A stretch of DNA of 11,157 nt from assembly GCA_017939855.1 (NCBI GenBank), contig JAGAZW010000050.1, positions 1 to 11,157 on the forward strand, in the 5' to 3' direction. Under the pieces are notes generated by a model, which was given only the letters and a program-made list of their open reading frames with translations, had not been told where the DNA came from and ran no database searches. Within the stretch, counting starts at the first letter, position 1; every line of letters begins with the position of its first letter. Of this stretch, positions 1 through 6,091 are shown in pieces. The position numbers and the translations under genes were made by a program. Source of the DNA: Clostridia bacterium (GTDB taxonomy: Bacteria > Bacillota > Clostridia > Oscillospirales > Acutalibacteraceae).

Positions 1-468
1 AAGAGGCAAACCGATAATTACTGCATGGTCGGTTTCCGTCTTGCCAATACCCTAACAGATAACGGAACAGTATCAAGGGGTGTTTGTGAAATAAAAAACG
101 GCAAACTTACCGCAATTACCGAGCGCACTAAAATCTTAGATTGCAAATACACAGAGGATGATGGAAAAACATGGACAGCTCTTCCTGAAGATACAGTAGT
201 ATCTATGAATATATGGGGGTTCAATGCAGATGTTTTCGAGCACATTTCCAAAGGCTTAATAGACTTTTTAAATGAAAAAATAAATGTACCGAAATCAGAA
301 TATTTTTTACCTCTTGTTGCATCAGATCTTATTGAGAGTGGGGAAAAGGACATAGAAGTTCTTGTAGCTGAGGATAAATGGTATGGCGTGACATATAAGG
401 AGGATAAAGCTGCGGTTGTAAAAGCGATCGGTAAAATGATACAAAACGGTGAATACGAGGGATTTTAA
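1..468 (+). CDS. Nucleotidyltransferase family protein, 5'-truncated (C-terminal half)
   Basis: The reading frame is already open at base 1, with eight in-frame codons (KRQTDNYC) before the first ATG at 25, so the gene begins outside the window and 155 C-terminal residues remain. The stretch around NYCMVGFRLANTLTDNG, followed by a 'RGVCEI..GKLTAITERTKI' segment and 'DTVVSMNIWGFNADVFEHI', resembles the C-terminal half of sugar-nucleotide-type nucleotidyltransferases (GT-A-like fold), which join a sugar phosphate to an NTP. The N-terminal nucleotide-binding motif lies outside, so the substrate cannot be judged. The residues near the end (about 125-155) look like a short helical tail with no left-handed beta-helix repeats, so a GlmU-like acyltransferase domain is unlikely. 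The stop codon is 17 bases before the cohesin-lipoprotein gene, so the two are probably co-transcribed. Family is fairly sure; specificity is unknown. Confidence 0.75.
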   Translation, partial: KRQTDNYCMVGFRLANTLTDNGTVSRGVCEIKNGKLTAITERTKILDCKYTEDDGKTWTALPEDTVVSMNIWGFNADVFEHISKGLIDFLNEKINVPKSEYFLPLVASDLIESGEKDIEVLVAEDKWYGVTYKEDKAAVVKAIGKMIQNGEYEGF

Positions 469-485
469 GGTAGGAAAGGAATTAA

Positions 486-935
486 ATGTTTATGATAAAA
501 AAAACAATTTGTTTAATGATGTGCTTTTTCTTGTTCTTTGTTTTTGTTGGATGCAATAAAAACGAAGTAACCGCAGGCGATATTATTAAGGTTCCTGTAG
601 AGTTAACGAAAAATCCCGGTATGGTGGCAGCAAGTTTTGAGATCGAATACGATACAGATGCTTTTCAATTTTTGGGGAAAAATGACGGTGACGTTTTGGG
701 TGATGTTACAGTAAATCAGTCAAAAGGAAAAATAAGTGCGGTTTTGGTCGAAAAAGATTTTTCCTCTATGAAAGACAATACCGATACTGGAACACTCTTT
801 ACGATTAAATTTAAGGTGAGAGCAGGCGCTAAACCTGGGGAATATAAATTTAAAATTACAAATTATCAGTTTATAAATATAAATGAACAGGAAGTAAAAG
901 CGGTGGTAAATATACCGCAAATCACCATTAAGTAA
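486..935 (+). CDS. Lipoprotein with a single cohesin-like domain
   Basis: This encodes 149 residues. Residues 4-22 are a basic-plus-hydrophobic signal peptide ending in the lipobox FVGC, so Cys23 should be lipidated and the protein tethered outside the cytoplasmic membrane. Almost at once (residue 28 on) comes a cohesin-like beta sandwich: 'VTAGDIIKVPVELTKNPGM' (first strand and loop), 'ASFEIEYDTDAFQF' and, near the end, 'GTLFTIKFKVRAGAKPGEYKF', which match the usual order of cohesin strands. Cohesins bind dockerin modules on cellulosomal and other surface proteins. About 120 residues is slightly short for the family, and there is almost no linker to the lipid anchor. An AGGAAAGGA ribosome site (472-480) lies 5 bases before ATG 486; ATG 492 is a possible alternative. 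It sits between the nucleotidyltransferase and the purine permease, neither of which suggests a role. Binding to dockerin is inferred from fold only. Confidence 0.72.
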   Translation: MFMIKKTICLMMCFFLFFVFVGCNKNEVTAGDIIKVPVELTKNPGMVAASFEIEYDTDAFQFLGKNDGDVLGDVTVNQSKGKISAVLVEKDFSSMKDNTDTGTLFTIKFKVRAGAKPGEYKFKITNYQFININEQEVKAVVNIPQITIK

Positions 936-947
936 TTTTGTAATCAA

Positions 948-965
948 AGAGGACAAAGGTTCTCT
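948..965 (+). other. Small hairpin in the leader of the purine permease gene
   Basis: AGAGGAC and GTTCTCT pair as a 7-bp stem (one G-U) around an AAAG loop, just upstream of the permease ribosome site (AAGGGG, 972-977). It is followed by A-rich rather than U-rich sequence, so it is not a terminator on this strand, and it does not cover the ribosome site. It may be an mRNA processing or stability element, or chance. The 50-base gap between the genes is too short for a purine riboswitch. Confidence 0.3.
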
Positions 966-985
966 ATAAAAAAGGGGTAGATAAT

Positions 986-2392
986 ATGCAAAAATTGTTC
1001 AAGCTCTCCGAGAGGGGAACAAACGTGCGTACCGAGGTAATAGCCGGTATCACAACATTCATGGCAATGGCGTACATCCTTATGGTAAATCCGGGTATGT
1101 TTGCAGATCTTGGAATTCCATTTGGTGCAAACTATATTGCCACAGCGATTTCTGCCGTTATAGGCACAGTTCTTATTGGTCTTTTGGCAAATCTTCCTTT
1201 AGCACAGGCATCGGGAATGGGTCTTAATGCATTTTTCGTTTATACCGTTTGCTTTGGACTCGGTTTCAGTTTTTCAAATGCGTTGTTATTTGTTTTGGCC
1301 GACGGAGTAATCTTTGTTCTGTTAACCATTACCGGTCTTCGCCGTTTGATTTTCGATGCAATTCCTACAGCGCTTAAAAAAGCGATTCCGGTTGGCATAG
1401 GTCTTTTTATTGCATTTTTGGGTCTTCAAAACTCAGGTATCGTTATAAAAAGCACCTCTACTGGTGTTGACCTTGCTTCCTTTAATGTTTTGGGTGATGC
1501 AACATTTAAGTCTATTTATCCTATGCTTATAACAGTTTTGGCTGTTATTTTCATAGCAGTACTTTCAAAGCTTAAGGTTAAAGGTGCAATATTCTATAGT
1601 ATTATCGGCGCTGCCGTTGTTTATTATGGTATAGGTGCGATAATTGAAGGTGGTTTCGGATGGATAGACCTTCCTTCACTCAATCCTTTAAATGCTTTTG
1701 AAGATTTTGTTGATACGAGCTTCGGTAAGGTATTCACAGATGGCTTTAATTTTGACGCTTATCTTGCTGTCAAAGGTCATAGTGTGAGTGGTCTGATTAT
1801 TGCATTTGTAACAACAGCACTTGCTTTTTGTATGGTTGATATGTTTGATACAATGGGAACCCTTTATGGAGCTTGTCGTGGCGGTAACCTTCTTATCAAA
1901 AACGAAAAAGGTGAGGATGAAATTCCAAACATGAATAAAGCAATGTTGGCGGATGCTATCGCTACCTGTACCGGTGCTGCTTGTGGTACTTCTACCGTTA
2001 CAACCTTTGTTGAATCTTCTGCCGGTGTTGCCGTTGGCGGTAGAACAGGACTTGCTGCTTTGGTTACGGCAGGAATGTTTGCAATTTCCTTATTTTTTGC
2101 TCCTATTGCTGCCCTGATACCTGCTTGTGCATATTCAGCAGCTCTTGTTTATGTAGGTATACTTATGATGGGATCTGTTAAGGACATTGAGTGGAGTGAC
2201 CCTGCAGTTGCCCTTCCTGCGTTCTTAACACTTGCTATGATGCCTTTTACCTACAATATTTCTTACGGTATCGCATTTGGTCTTATTTCTTATTTATTTA
2301 TCAAACTGTTTACGGGAAAAATTAAGGAAATCAATATTGGTACTTGGGTTATAACAATTCTTTTTGCTGCAATGTTCTTCTTGACCCACTAG
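986..2392 (+). CDS. NCS2 family purine permease (AzgA/PbuG-like)
   Basis: This 468-residue polytopic membrane protein has the normal length for the AzgA branch of the nucleobase-cation symporter-2 family, which imports adenine, guanine or hypoxanthine with protons. Visible hallmarks are the N-terminal 'RTEVIAGITTFMAMAYILMVNP' region (residues 15-36), the 'ASGMGLNAFF' half-helix motif (75-84), 'MVDMFDTMGTLYG' (283-295, carrying the acidic residues expected at the substrate site) and the 'GTSTVTTFVESSAGVAVGGR' region (334-353), with about 12-14 hydrophobic segments throughout. ATG 986 has an AAGGGG ribosome site with 8 bases spacing. It follows the lipoprotein gene by 50 bases, so it may be read from the same upstream promoter, and it ends at a strong terminator. 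No purine riboswitch precedes it. Family assignment is secure; which purine is carried cannot be told from sequence. Confidence 0.93.
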   Translation: MQKLFKLSERGTNVRTEVIAGITTFMAMAYILMVNPGMFADLGIPFGANYIATAISAVIGTVLIGLLANLPLAQASGMGLNAFFVYTVCFGLGFSFSNALLFVLADGVIFVLLTITGLRRLIFDAIPTALKKAIPVGIGLFIAFLGLQNSGIVIKSTSTGVDLASFNVLGDATFKSIYPMLITVLAVIFIAVLSKLKVKGAIFYSIIGAAVVYYGIGAIIEGGFGWIDLPSLNPLNAFEDFVDTSFGKVFTDGFNFDAYLAVKGHSVSGLIIAFVTTALAFCMVDMFDTMGTLYGACRGGNLLIKNEKGEDEIPNMNKAMLADAIATCTGAACGTSTVTTFVESSAGVAVGGRTGLAALVTAGMFAISLFFAPIAALIPACAYSAALVYVGILMMGSVKDIEWSDPAVALPAFLTLAMMPFTYNISYGIAFGLISYLFIKLFTGKIKEINIGTWVITILFAAMFFLTH

Positions 2393-2407
2393 ATTAAACA
2401 ATTTTTA

Positions 2408-2447
2408 ACCCCGGTGTCTTAAAAAGACACCGGGGTGTTCTTTTTTA
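2408..2447 (+). terminator. Intrinsic terminator after the purine permease gene
   Basis: A perfect 13-bp GC-rich stem (2408-2420 with 2424-2436) around an AAA loop is followed by GTTCTTTTTTATT. It starts 16 bases after the permease stop codon and closes the first plus-strand unit. Confidence 0.93.
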
Positions 2448-2473
2448 TTCCACCTTTTGCATAAACATATAAT
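2445..2473 (+). promoter_or_regulatory. Possible sigma-A promoter for the S1-domain gene
   Basis: A perfect TATAAT -10 box lies at 2468-2473, 34 bases before the chosen start codon. The best -35 at 17-base spacing is TTATTC (2445-2450), a poor match that overlaps the U-run of the preceding terminator. A terminator followed directly by a new gene requires a promoter here, which supports the -10, but the -35 is weak. Confidence 0.4.
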
Positions 2474-2507
2474 TATAGGAATTATATCGTGGAAGGCGGC
2501 TAAAAAA

Positions 2508-3431
2508 ATGAAAGACTATTATCCCGAAGGTATGATAAGTGTGAGCGTGGAAAATCGAAAGAACCTGGCAAATGTTTCTTCGTTTATTCAGGCAATGCAA
2601 AACGGCACTATAATGGAAGCAAATGTAATTATGTGCGATATGTCACATAATATGACGGTTGATTTAGGGTGTATGAAGGGTATAATACCGAGAAATGAAG
2701 GGGCTATCGGAATTGCGGAAGGCTCTACAAGAGATATTGCACTCATATCAAGAGTAGGAAGACCGGTATGCTTTATAGCTGAGGAAATAAAAAACGATGC
2801 TAGCGGAAATCCTTATGCTATTCTTTCCCGACGAAAAGCACAGGAAATTTGTCTTAAATATATTTTTGACAATTTAACTGCGGGTGATATTATTGAAGTG
2901 AAAATCACACATCTTGAGAGCTTTGGAGCTTTTTGTGATATAGGTTGCGGAAACATAGCCTTGTTGCCAATAGATTCTATATCGGTATCACGTATTTCGC
3001 ATCCAAAAGACAGGTTGCGTGTAGGTGAGACGATTCGTGCCGTCATAAGCAGTATAGGTGCTGACGGCAGAATAACCTTGTCGCATAAAGAACTATTGGG
3101 CACATGGGAGGAAAACTGTGCCGCATTTTGTCAAGGACAGACGGTATCGGGAATTGTAAGAAGCATAGAGGAATACGGAATTTTCGTAGAACTAAGACCT
3201 AATCTTGCAGGTCTTGCAGAACCAAAAGAGGATGTAAAGGTAGGGGACAGGGCGAGTGTTTACATAAAAAGCATTATTCCGGAGAAAATGAAAATCAAAC
3301 TTATCATAATAGATAATTTTGAAAGTGACATAAAGGATGAAACTAGATATTATTATGAGGGAGACAGAATAGACTCGTGGATTTATTCTCCTGAAAGTTC
3401 AAGAAAGATTATTGAAACGGTTTTTAACTAA
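2508..3431 (+). CDS. S1 RNA-binding domain protein, three S1-like repeats
   Basis: Taken from ATG 2508 this is 307 residues, starting MKDYYPEGM. GGAAGGCGG (2491-2499) lies 8 bases upstream, an excellent ribosome site. The frame stays open to TTG 2457, but that start has no such site and would add 17 residues encoded by the leader. Three S1-type OB folds can be seen: a degenerate one at residues about 33-98, a good one at about 126-195 ('GDIIEVKITHLESFGAFCDI' through 'GRITLSHKELLGTW') and a third at about 210-269 ('GQTVSGIVRSIEEYGIFVEL' onward). The pattern is that of small RpsA-like proteins in Clostridia, thought to bind RNA and perhaps act in translation; no catalytic motif is visible. It is shorter than the four- to six-repeat ribosomal protein S1. 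It stands alone between a terminator and the mrp promoter. Family is sure; exact role is unknown. Confidence 0.85.
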   Translation: MKDYYPEGMISVSVENRKNLANVSSFIQAMQNGTIMEANVIMCDMSHNMTVDLGCMKGIIPRNEGAIGIAEGSTRDIALISRVGRPVCFIAEEIKNDASGNPYAILSRRKAQEICLKYIFDNLTAGDIIEVKITHLESFGAFCDIGCGNIALLPIDSISVSRISHPKDRLRVGETIRAVISSIGADGRITLSHKELLGTWEENCAAFCQGQTVSGIVRSIEEYGIFVELRPNLAGLAEPKEDVKVGDRASVYIKSIIPEKMKIKLIIIDNFESDIKDETRYYYEGDRIDSWIYSPESSRKIIETVFN

Positions 3432-3439
3432 AAACATTA

Positions 3440-3468
3440 TTGATTTTATTTAAAAAGGGAGGTATAAT
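3440..3468 (+). promoter_or_regulatory. Sigma-A promoter of the mrp-trmB operon
   Basis: TTGATT (3440-3445) and a perfect TATAAT (3463-3468) are separated by exactly 17 bases. Transcription would begin near 3474-3476, only 11-13 bases before the mrp start codon. The GGGAGG at 3457-3462, which looks like a ribosome site, would then lie inside the promoter spacer and not in the mRNA. Confidence 0.65.
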
Positions 3469-3486
3469 AACCTTCGGTGATTAAAA

Positions 3487-4317
3487 ATGAATGAAAAAAC
3501 AAATTGTAGTGGAAATTGTTCGTCTTGTTCGAGCAATTGTTCATCAAGGGAAAAACAAAGCTTTATTGAGCCAACAGGAGAATTTAATAACATAAAAAAT
3601 GTTATTGCGGTGGTAAGCGGCAAAGGCGGAGTAGGTAAATCTATGGTGACCTCAATACTTGCCGTTATGATGCAAAGAAAGGGATATAAGGTTGGTATTC
3701 TGGATGCGGATATCACAGGTCCTTCTATTCCAAAATCCTTCGGAATCATAAATAATGCTATGCAAAACGAAGTAGGAATACTTCCGGCTGAAACTAAAAC
3801 CGGAATAAAGATTATTTCTATAAATATGATGCTTAAAGACCATGAGGCACCGGTAGTTTGGAGAGGACCTGTTATTGCGGGGGCTGTAAAACAGTTTTGG
3901 CAGGATGTTGTATGGGGAGATCTTGATTATCTGTTTATCGACTGCCCTCCCGGTACAGGTGACGTACCGCTTACGGTATTTCAAACTATTCCTTTAAAGG
4001 GTGCTGTTATTGTTACTTCGCCTCAGGATCTGGTTTCTTTAATTGTTAAAAAAGCGTATAATATGGCTAGTATGATGGAAATTCCCGTGCTCGGTATGGT
4101 CGAGAATATGAGTTATGTAAAATGTCCCGACTGCGGTAAGGAATTCAGGGTGTTCGGGTCAGGAAGTGAGGATGTCGCAACCGAGTGTGGCACAGAACTG
4201 CTTGGCAGAATGCCGATTGATGTTTCCTTAGCCCAAATGGTCGACAACGGTTCAATAGAGCATTTTAAGGGAGATTTTCTGGACAAAGCTATAGATAAAT
4301 TGGAGAAGCTTAAGTAA
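3487..4317 (+). CDS. Mrp/Nbp35-type Fe-S cluster carrier P-loop ATPase
   Basis: This 276-residue cytosolic ATPase belongs to the Mrp/ApbC/Nbp35 family, which binds a [4Fe-4S] cluster at a dimer interface and delivers it to apo-proteins. Visible motifs are the deviant Walker A 'SGKGGVGKS' (44-52), 'LDADITGPS' (72-80), 'IDCPPGTGD' (151-159), 'ENMSY' (206-210) and the cluster-binding pair C213/C216 in 'KCPDCG'. It lacks the N-terminal MIP18/DUF59 domain of E. coli Mrp and instead has a Cys-rich head with C7, C11, C14 and C18, reminiscent of the extra cluster site of eukaryotic Nbp35 but with different spacing. An in-frame TGA at 3478-3480 rules out an earlier start. GGTGA (3476-3480), 6 bases before ATG 3487, is the likely ribosome site. 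The stop codon overlaps the trmB start by one base (TAATG), so the two are coupled. Confidence 0.93.
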   Translation: MNEKTNCSGNCSSCSSNCSSREKQSFIEPTGEFNNIKNVIAVVSGKGGVGKSMVTSILAVMMQRKGYKVGILDADITGPSIPKSFGIINNAMQNEVGILPAETKTGIKIISINMMLKDHEAPVVWRGPVIAGAVKQFWQDVVWGDLDYLFIDCPPGTGDVPLTVFQTIPLKGAVIVTSPQDLVSLIVKKAYNMASMMEIPVLGMVENMSYVKCPDCGKEFRVFGSGSEDVATECGTELLGRMPIDVSLAQMVDNGSIEHFKGDFLDKAIDKLEKLK

Positions 4318-4988
4318 TGAGAATGAGAAAAAAGAAGCATCTTGAAGAAAGACTTTCGGATGTTTCAGAATATTTTTATATAAGTACAAGCGACGACAGA
4401 AATTTTAATACCGCAATAAACGATAAGGACTATCTTGACCTTGAAAAATGGTTTGGCAAAGAAAGACCTTTGTATCTTGAGGTCGGCTGTGGGAAGGGTA
4501 AATTTGCAGTAGAATTTGCAAAAACACACCCTGAAATAAACCTTTTGGCAGTAGAAAAGGACCCTAACGTTATAGTTCTTGCTTGTGAAGCAGCAAAAAG
4601 GGAAAATCTTTCAAATCTACGTTTTTTAAAGTGTTCAGCAGAATATCTTGAGCGTCACATAAAGGCCGAAGCGGTGCAGCGCATATTTCTTAACTTTTCT
4701 TGTCCGTATCCTAAAAAGAAATATGCTTCGCATCGCCTGACTAATCATACATTTTTGTCAATTTATAAGCGGCTTATGGCACCCAATGCCGAAATTCATC
4801 AGAAAACCGACAATATGCACTTTTTTGAATTTTCCATAGAGCAGTTTTCCGGGAATGGCTTTGCGCTTAAAAATGTTACCTTAGATTTACATAACAGTGA
4901 TTTCGAGGGAAATATAATAACCGAATACGAAAGCCGATTTTTAGCGCTCGGTCAGCCTATTTACAGACTCGAAGCATATATAAAATGA
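4317..4988 (+). CDS. trmB: tRNA (guanine-N7-)-methyltransferase TrmB, with atypical motif
   Basis: This 223-residue SAM-dependent enzyme should methylate G46 in the tRNA variable loop. The SAM-binding 'EVGCGKG' (55-61), 'AVEKDP' (78-83), 'LNFSCPYPKK' (125-134), 'HRLT' (139-142), 'KTDN' (163-166) and the C-terminal 'TEYESRF' and 'GQPIYR' (202-216) follow the family order. One difference stands out: the family normally reads F-S-D-P-W-P-K in the middle motif, and here Cys129 (codon TGT at 4701) replaces the Asp, with Tyr131 for Trp and His139 for the first Arg of R-R-L-T. The remaining motif residues are kept, so the protein looks folded and selected. ATG 4317 overlaps the mrp stop codon; ATG 4323 is a possible alternative two codons in. 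GGAG at 4302 is the likely ribosome site. Family assignment is firm; full activity is less certain. Confidence 0.9.
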   Translation: MRMRKKKHLEERLSDVSEYFYISTSDDRNFNTAINDKDYLDLEKWFGKERPLYLEVGCGKGKFAVEFAKTHPEINLLAVEKDPNVIVLACEAAKRENLSNLRFLKCSAEYLERHIKAEAVQRIFLNFSCPYPKKKYASHRLTNHTFLSIYKRLMAPNAEIHQKTDNMHFFEFSIEQFSGNGFALKNVTLDLHNSDFEGNIITEYESRFLALGQPIYRLEAYIK

Positions 4989-4992
4989 CAAT

Positions 4993-5031
4993 AAAAATTC
5001 CTTAAAGCTATTTTGCTTTAAGGAATTTTTT
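4993..5031. terminator. Bidirectional intrinsic terminator between trmB and the M23 gene
   Basis: A perfect 16-bp stem pairs 4993-5008 with 5015-5030 around TATTTT. The outer arm is A-rich on the left and T-rich on the right, so each strand ends in a U-run. The stem starts 5 bases after trmB and lies 33 bases past the stop codon of the minus-strand gene, where it can stop both converging transcripts. Confidence 0.92.
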
Positions 5032-5063
5032 GCCCCTAAACGATAAATTTTTCCGAGGGCAGT

Positions 5064-5774
5064 TTATTGAAAACCGAGAGCTTGAAGTGGGGATACAGTT
5101 ATTCCGTCTTTCAAGACCTCAAAATGAAGATGGGTATTGTCTGCACATTCGCTTGGTACAGTACCAATAGTACCCAAAGCATCGCCTGTATTAACGGTTT
5201 GCCCGGATTTTACCTCAACATTACCCATGCCGCAGTATTTAGCAGTAATGCCGTTTCCATGATCTATAGTAATAGTTTTGCCTAGCAGAGCGTTGTCTGT
5301 AACATCTGTAACGGTGCCGGAAGCCACGGCAGATATTTGGGTATTTTTCTCACATTCAATATCTATGCCTAAATGAAGTCTCATATCCGAATAGGTTGCG
5401 GAATACTGTAAAGCGCTATCGTTATGGTCCTTTACCACAACACCCTTGACGGGCATAATAAATGTCTGTTTTGGCGCAGTGCCTTCTGCTTCAGATTCTG
5501 TTTCATCCTCATACGGAACATCCTGTGTTTCCTGACCGGTGATTTCGGTATCGGGAAAAGGATTAGGTGTAGTGTCATCATTTTTATTATATGATGAATA
5601 GGAACTGTTTTTGTTTGTCCCGCTTTTATTTTCAGAAATTTTAGTATCAGTTTTAGTTTTAGCAACTGCAAACCATGCGATAGCACCGATTATAATAAGA
5701 CAGCAGGCAATAATTGCATAAAGCCCCGTAAGACCTATCGACTTTGGGAACTTGGATGTTTCTCTATATTTCAT
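5064..5774 (-). CDS. Membrane-anchored M23 (LytM) domain protein, SpoIIQ-like
   Basis: This encodes 236 residues from the ATG at 5774-5772, with GGGAGA (5781-5786) 6 bases upstream; a longer frame to 5816 has no comparable site. A basic N-terminus and one membrane helix (about 13-38) are followed by a long Ser/Thr/Asp/Glu-rich low-complexity linker (40-100) and a LytM domain (105-236), so the catalytic part lies outside the membrane. Zinc ligands are present: H134 and D138 in 'HLGID', and H215/H217 in 'THLHFE'. The usual Tyr-x-His-Leu motif reads 'YCGM' (180-183), so the second catalytic His is missing and hydrolase activity is doubtful. Single helix, linker and LytM with partly lost catalysis fit SpoIIQ, the forespore protein that pairs with SpoIIIAH across the engulfment membranes. 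A general murein endopeptidase is the alternative. The forespore-type promoter upstream favours SpoIIQ. Confidence 0.82.
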   Translation of the reverse strand: MKYRETSKFPKSIGLTGLYAIIACCLIIIGAIAWFAVAKTKTDTKISENKSGTNKNSSYSSYNKNDDTTPNPFPDTEITGQETQDVPYEDETESEAEGTAPKQTFIMPVKGVVVKDHNDSALQYSATYSDMRLHLGIDIECEKNTQISAVASGTVTDVTDNALLGKTITIDHGNGITAKYCGMGNVEVKSGQTVNTGDALGTIGTVPSECADNTHLHFEVLKDGITVSPLQALGFQ

Positions 5775-5805
5775 AATTTTTCTCCCTTTAAACTTTTCTG
5801 TAAAG

Positions 5806-5834
5806 AGTATTAACAAAATTGTTTGAATTTATTC
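5806..5834 (-). promoter_or_regulatory. Candidate sigma-F/sigma-G-type promoter of the M23 gene
   Basis: Read on the minus strand, GAATA (5834-5830) is followed after exactly 15 bases by GTTAATACT (5814-5806). The known Bacillus subtilis sigma-F pattern is GYATA, 15 bases, GGNNANANT. This site differs at one base in each box. Transcription would start near 5799, about 25 bases before the start codon and upstream of the ribosome site. The match is suggestive in AT-rich sequence, not proof. Confidence 0.4.
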
Positions 5835-6012
5835 TTAATATGTTTAAAAACAGTTCACCAAATACGCAAAACTTTTTGATAACATAATATCGGCAGCTAA
5901 AAGAAAGCCGCAATCTTTAGCTGCAAGTCTTCATTTTATGAAGACTCTCTCCTCAAACCCCTTAAAATGAGAACGGACTGCACAATATGTGCGGTCTGTT
6001 TTCATTTGTTTA
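5835..6012. other. Non-coding stretch with three consecutive hairpins
   Basis: Part of the 317-base gap between the divergent M23 and flavoprotein genes. I see no coding frame in it. It carries three hairpins in a row: 5893-5901 with 5916-5924 (perfect 9 bp, 14-base loop), 5926-5934 with 5938-5946 (perfect 9 bp, TTT loop), and 5965-5983 with 5989-6007 (19 bp with three G-U pairs). The three wobbles in the last stem would be A-C mismatches on the opposite strand, so any RNA is likely the plus strand. I match it to no riboswitch or T-box that I know. No convincing plus-strand promoter precedes it. Confidence 0.45.
5965..6010 (+). terminator. Terminator-like hairpin ahead of the flavoprotein promoter
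   Basis: A 19-bp stem (5965-5983 with 5989-6007, AATAT loop) holds a GC-rich core and an A-rich left and T-rich right foot, followed by more T-rich sequence. It lies just before the TTGATA box at 6013. No gene on this strand ends here, so it would stop either a small RNA or antisense readthrough. It could instead be a structural RNA element. Confidence 0.4.
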
Positions 6013-6041
6013 TTGATAAAATTTTTGAAATGTGTTATATT
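6013..6041 (+). promoter_or_regulatory. Sigma-A promoter of the flavoprotein operon
   Basis: TTGATA (6013-6018) and TATATT (6036-6041) are 17 bases apart, with a TGT (6033-6035) giving an extended -10. Transcription should begin near 6048, leaving a leader of about 44 bases. Confidence 0.72.
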
Positions 6042-6091
6042 TTATAAGGTGATTTTACAGCTTCTAATTTTTCTGATAAGGATGAAGGTCG

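Noticed and set aside
25..27. ATG 25 as the true start of the nucleotidyltransferase
   Set aside because: The frame is open to base 1 with family-like residues (NYC) directly before it, and no ribosome site precedes 25; the gene is truncated by the window edge.
936..985. Purine riboswitch ahead of the permease
   Set aside because: The gap is only 50 bases, too short for the aptamer, and none of its conserved loop sequence is visible.
2457..2507. TTG start extending the S1 protein by 17 residues
   Set aside because: No ribosome site before TTG 2457; GGAAGGCGG is well placed for ATG 2508, and the extension covers the likely promoter.
2813..3103. Antisense open frames such as this one within the S1, mrp, trmB and flavoprotein genes
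   Set aside because: They lie opposite clear genes, have no ribosome sites and their translations show no family features.
5775..5816. Longer N-terminus for the M23 protein
   Set aside because: The ATG at 5774 has GGGAGA at good spacing, and the extension would read through the leader and -10 region.
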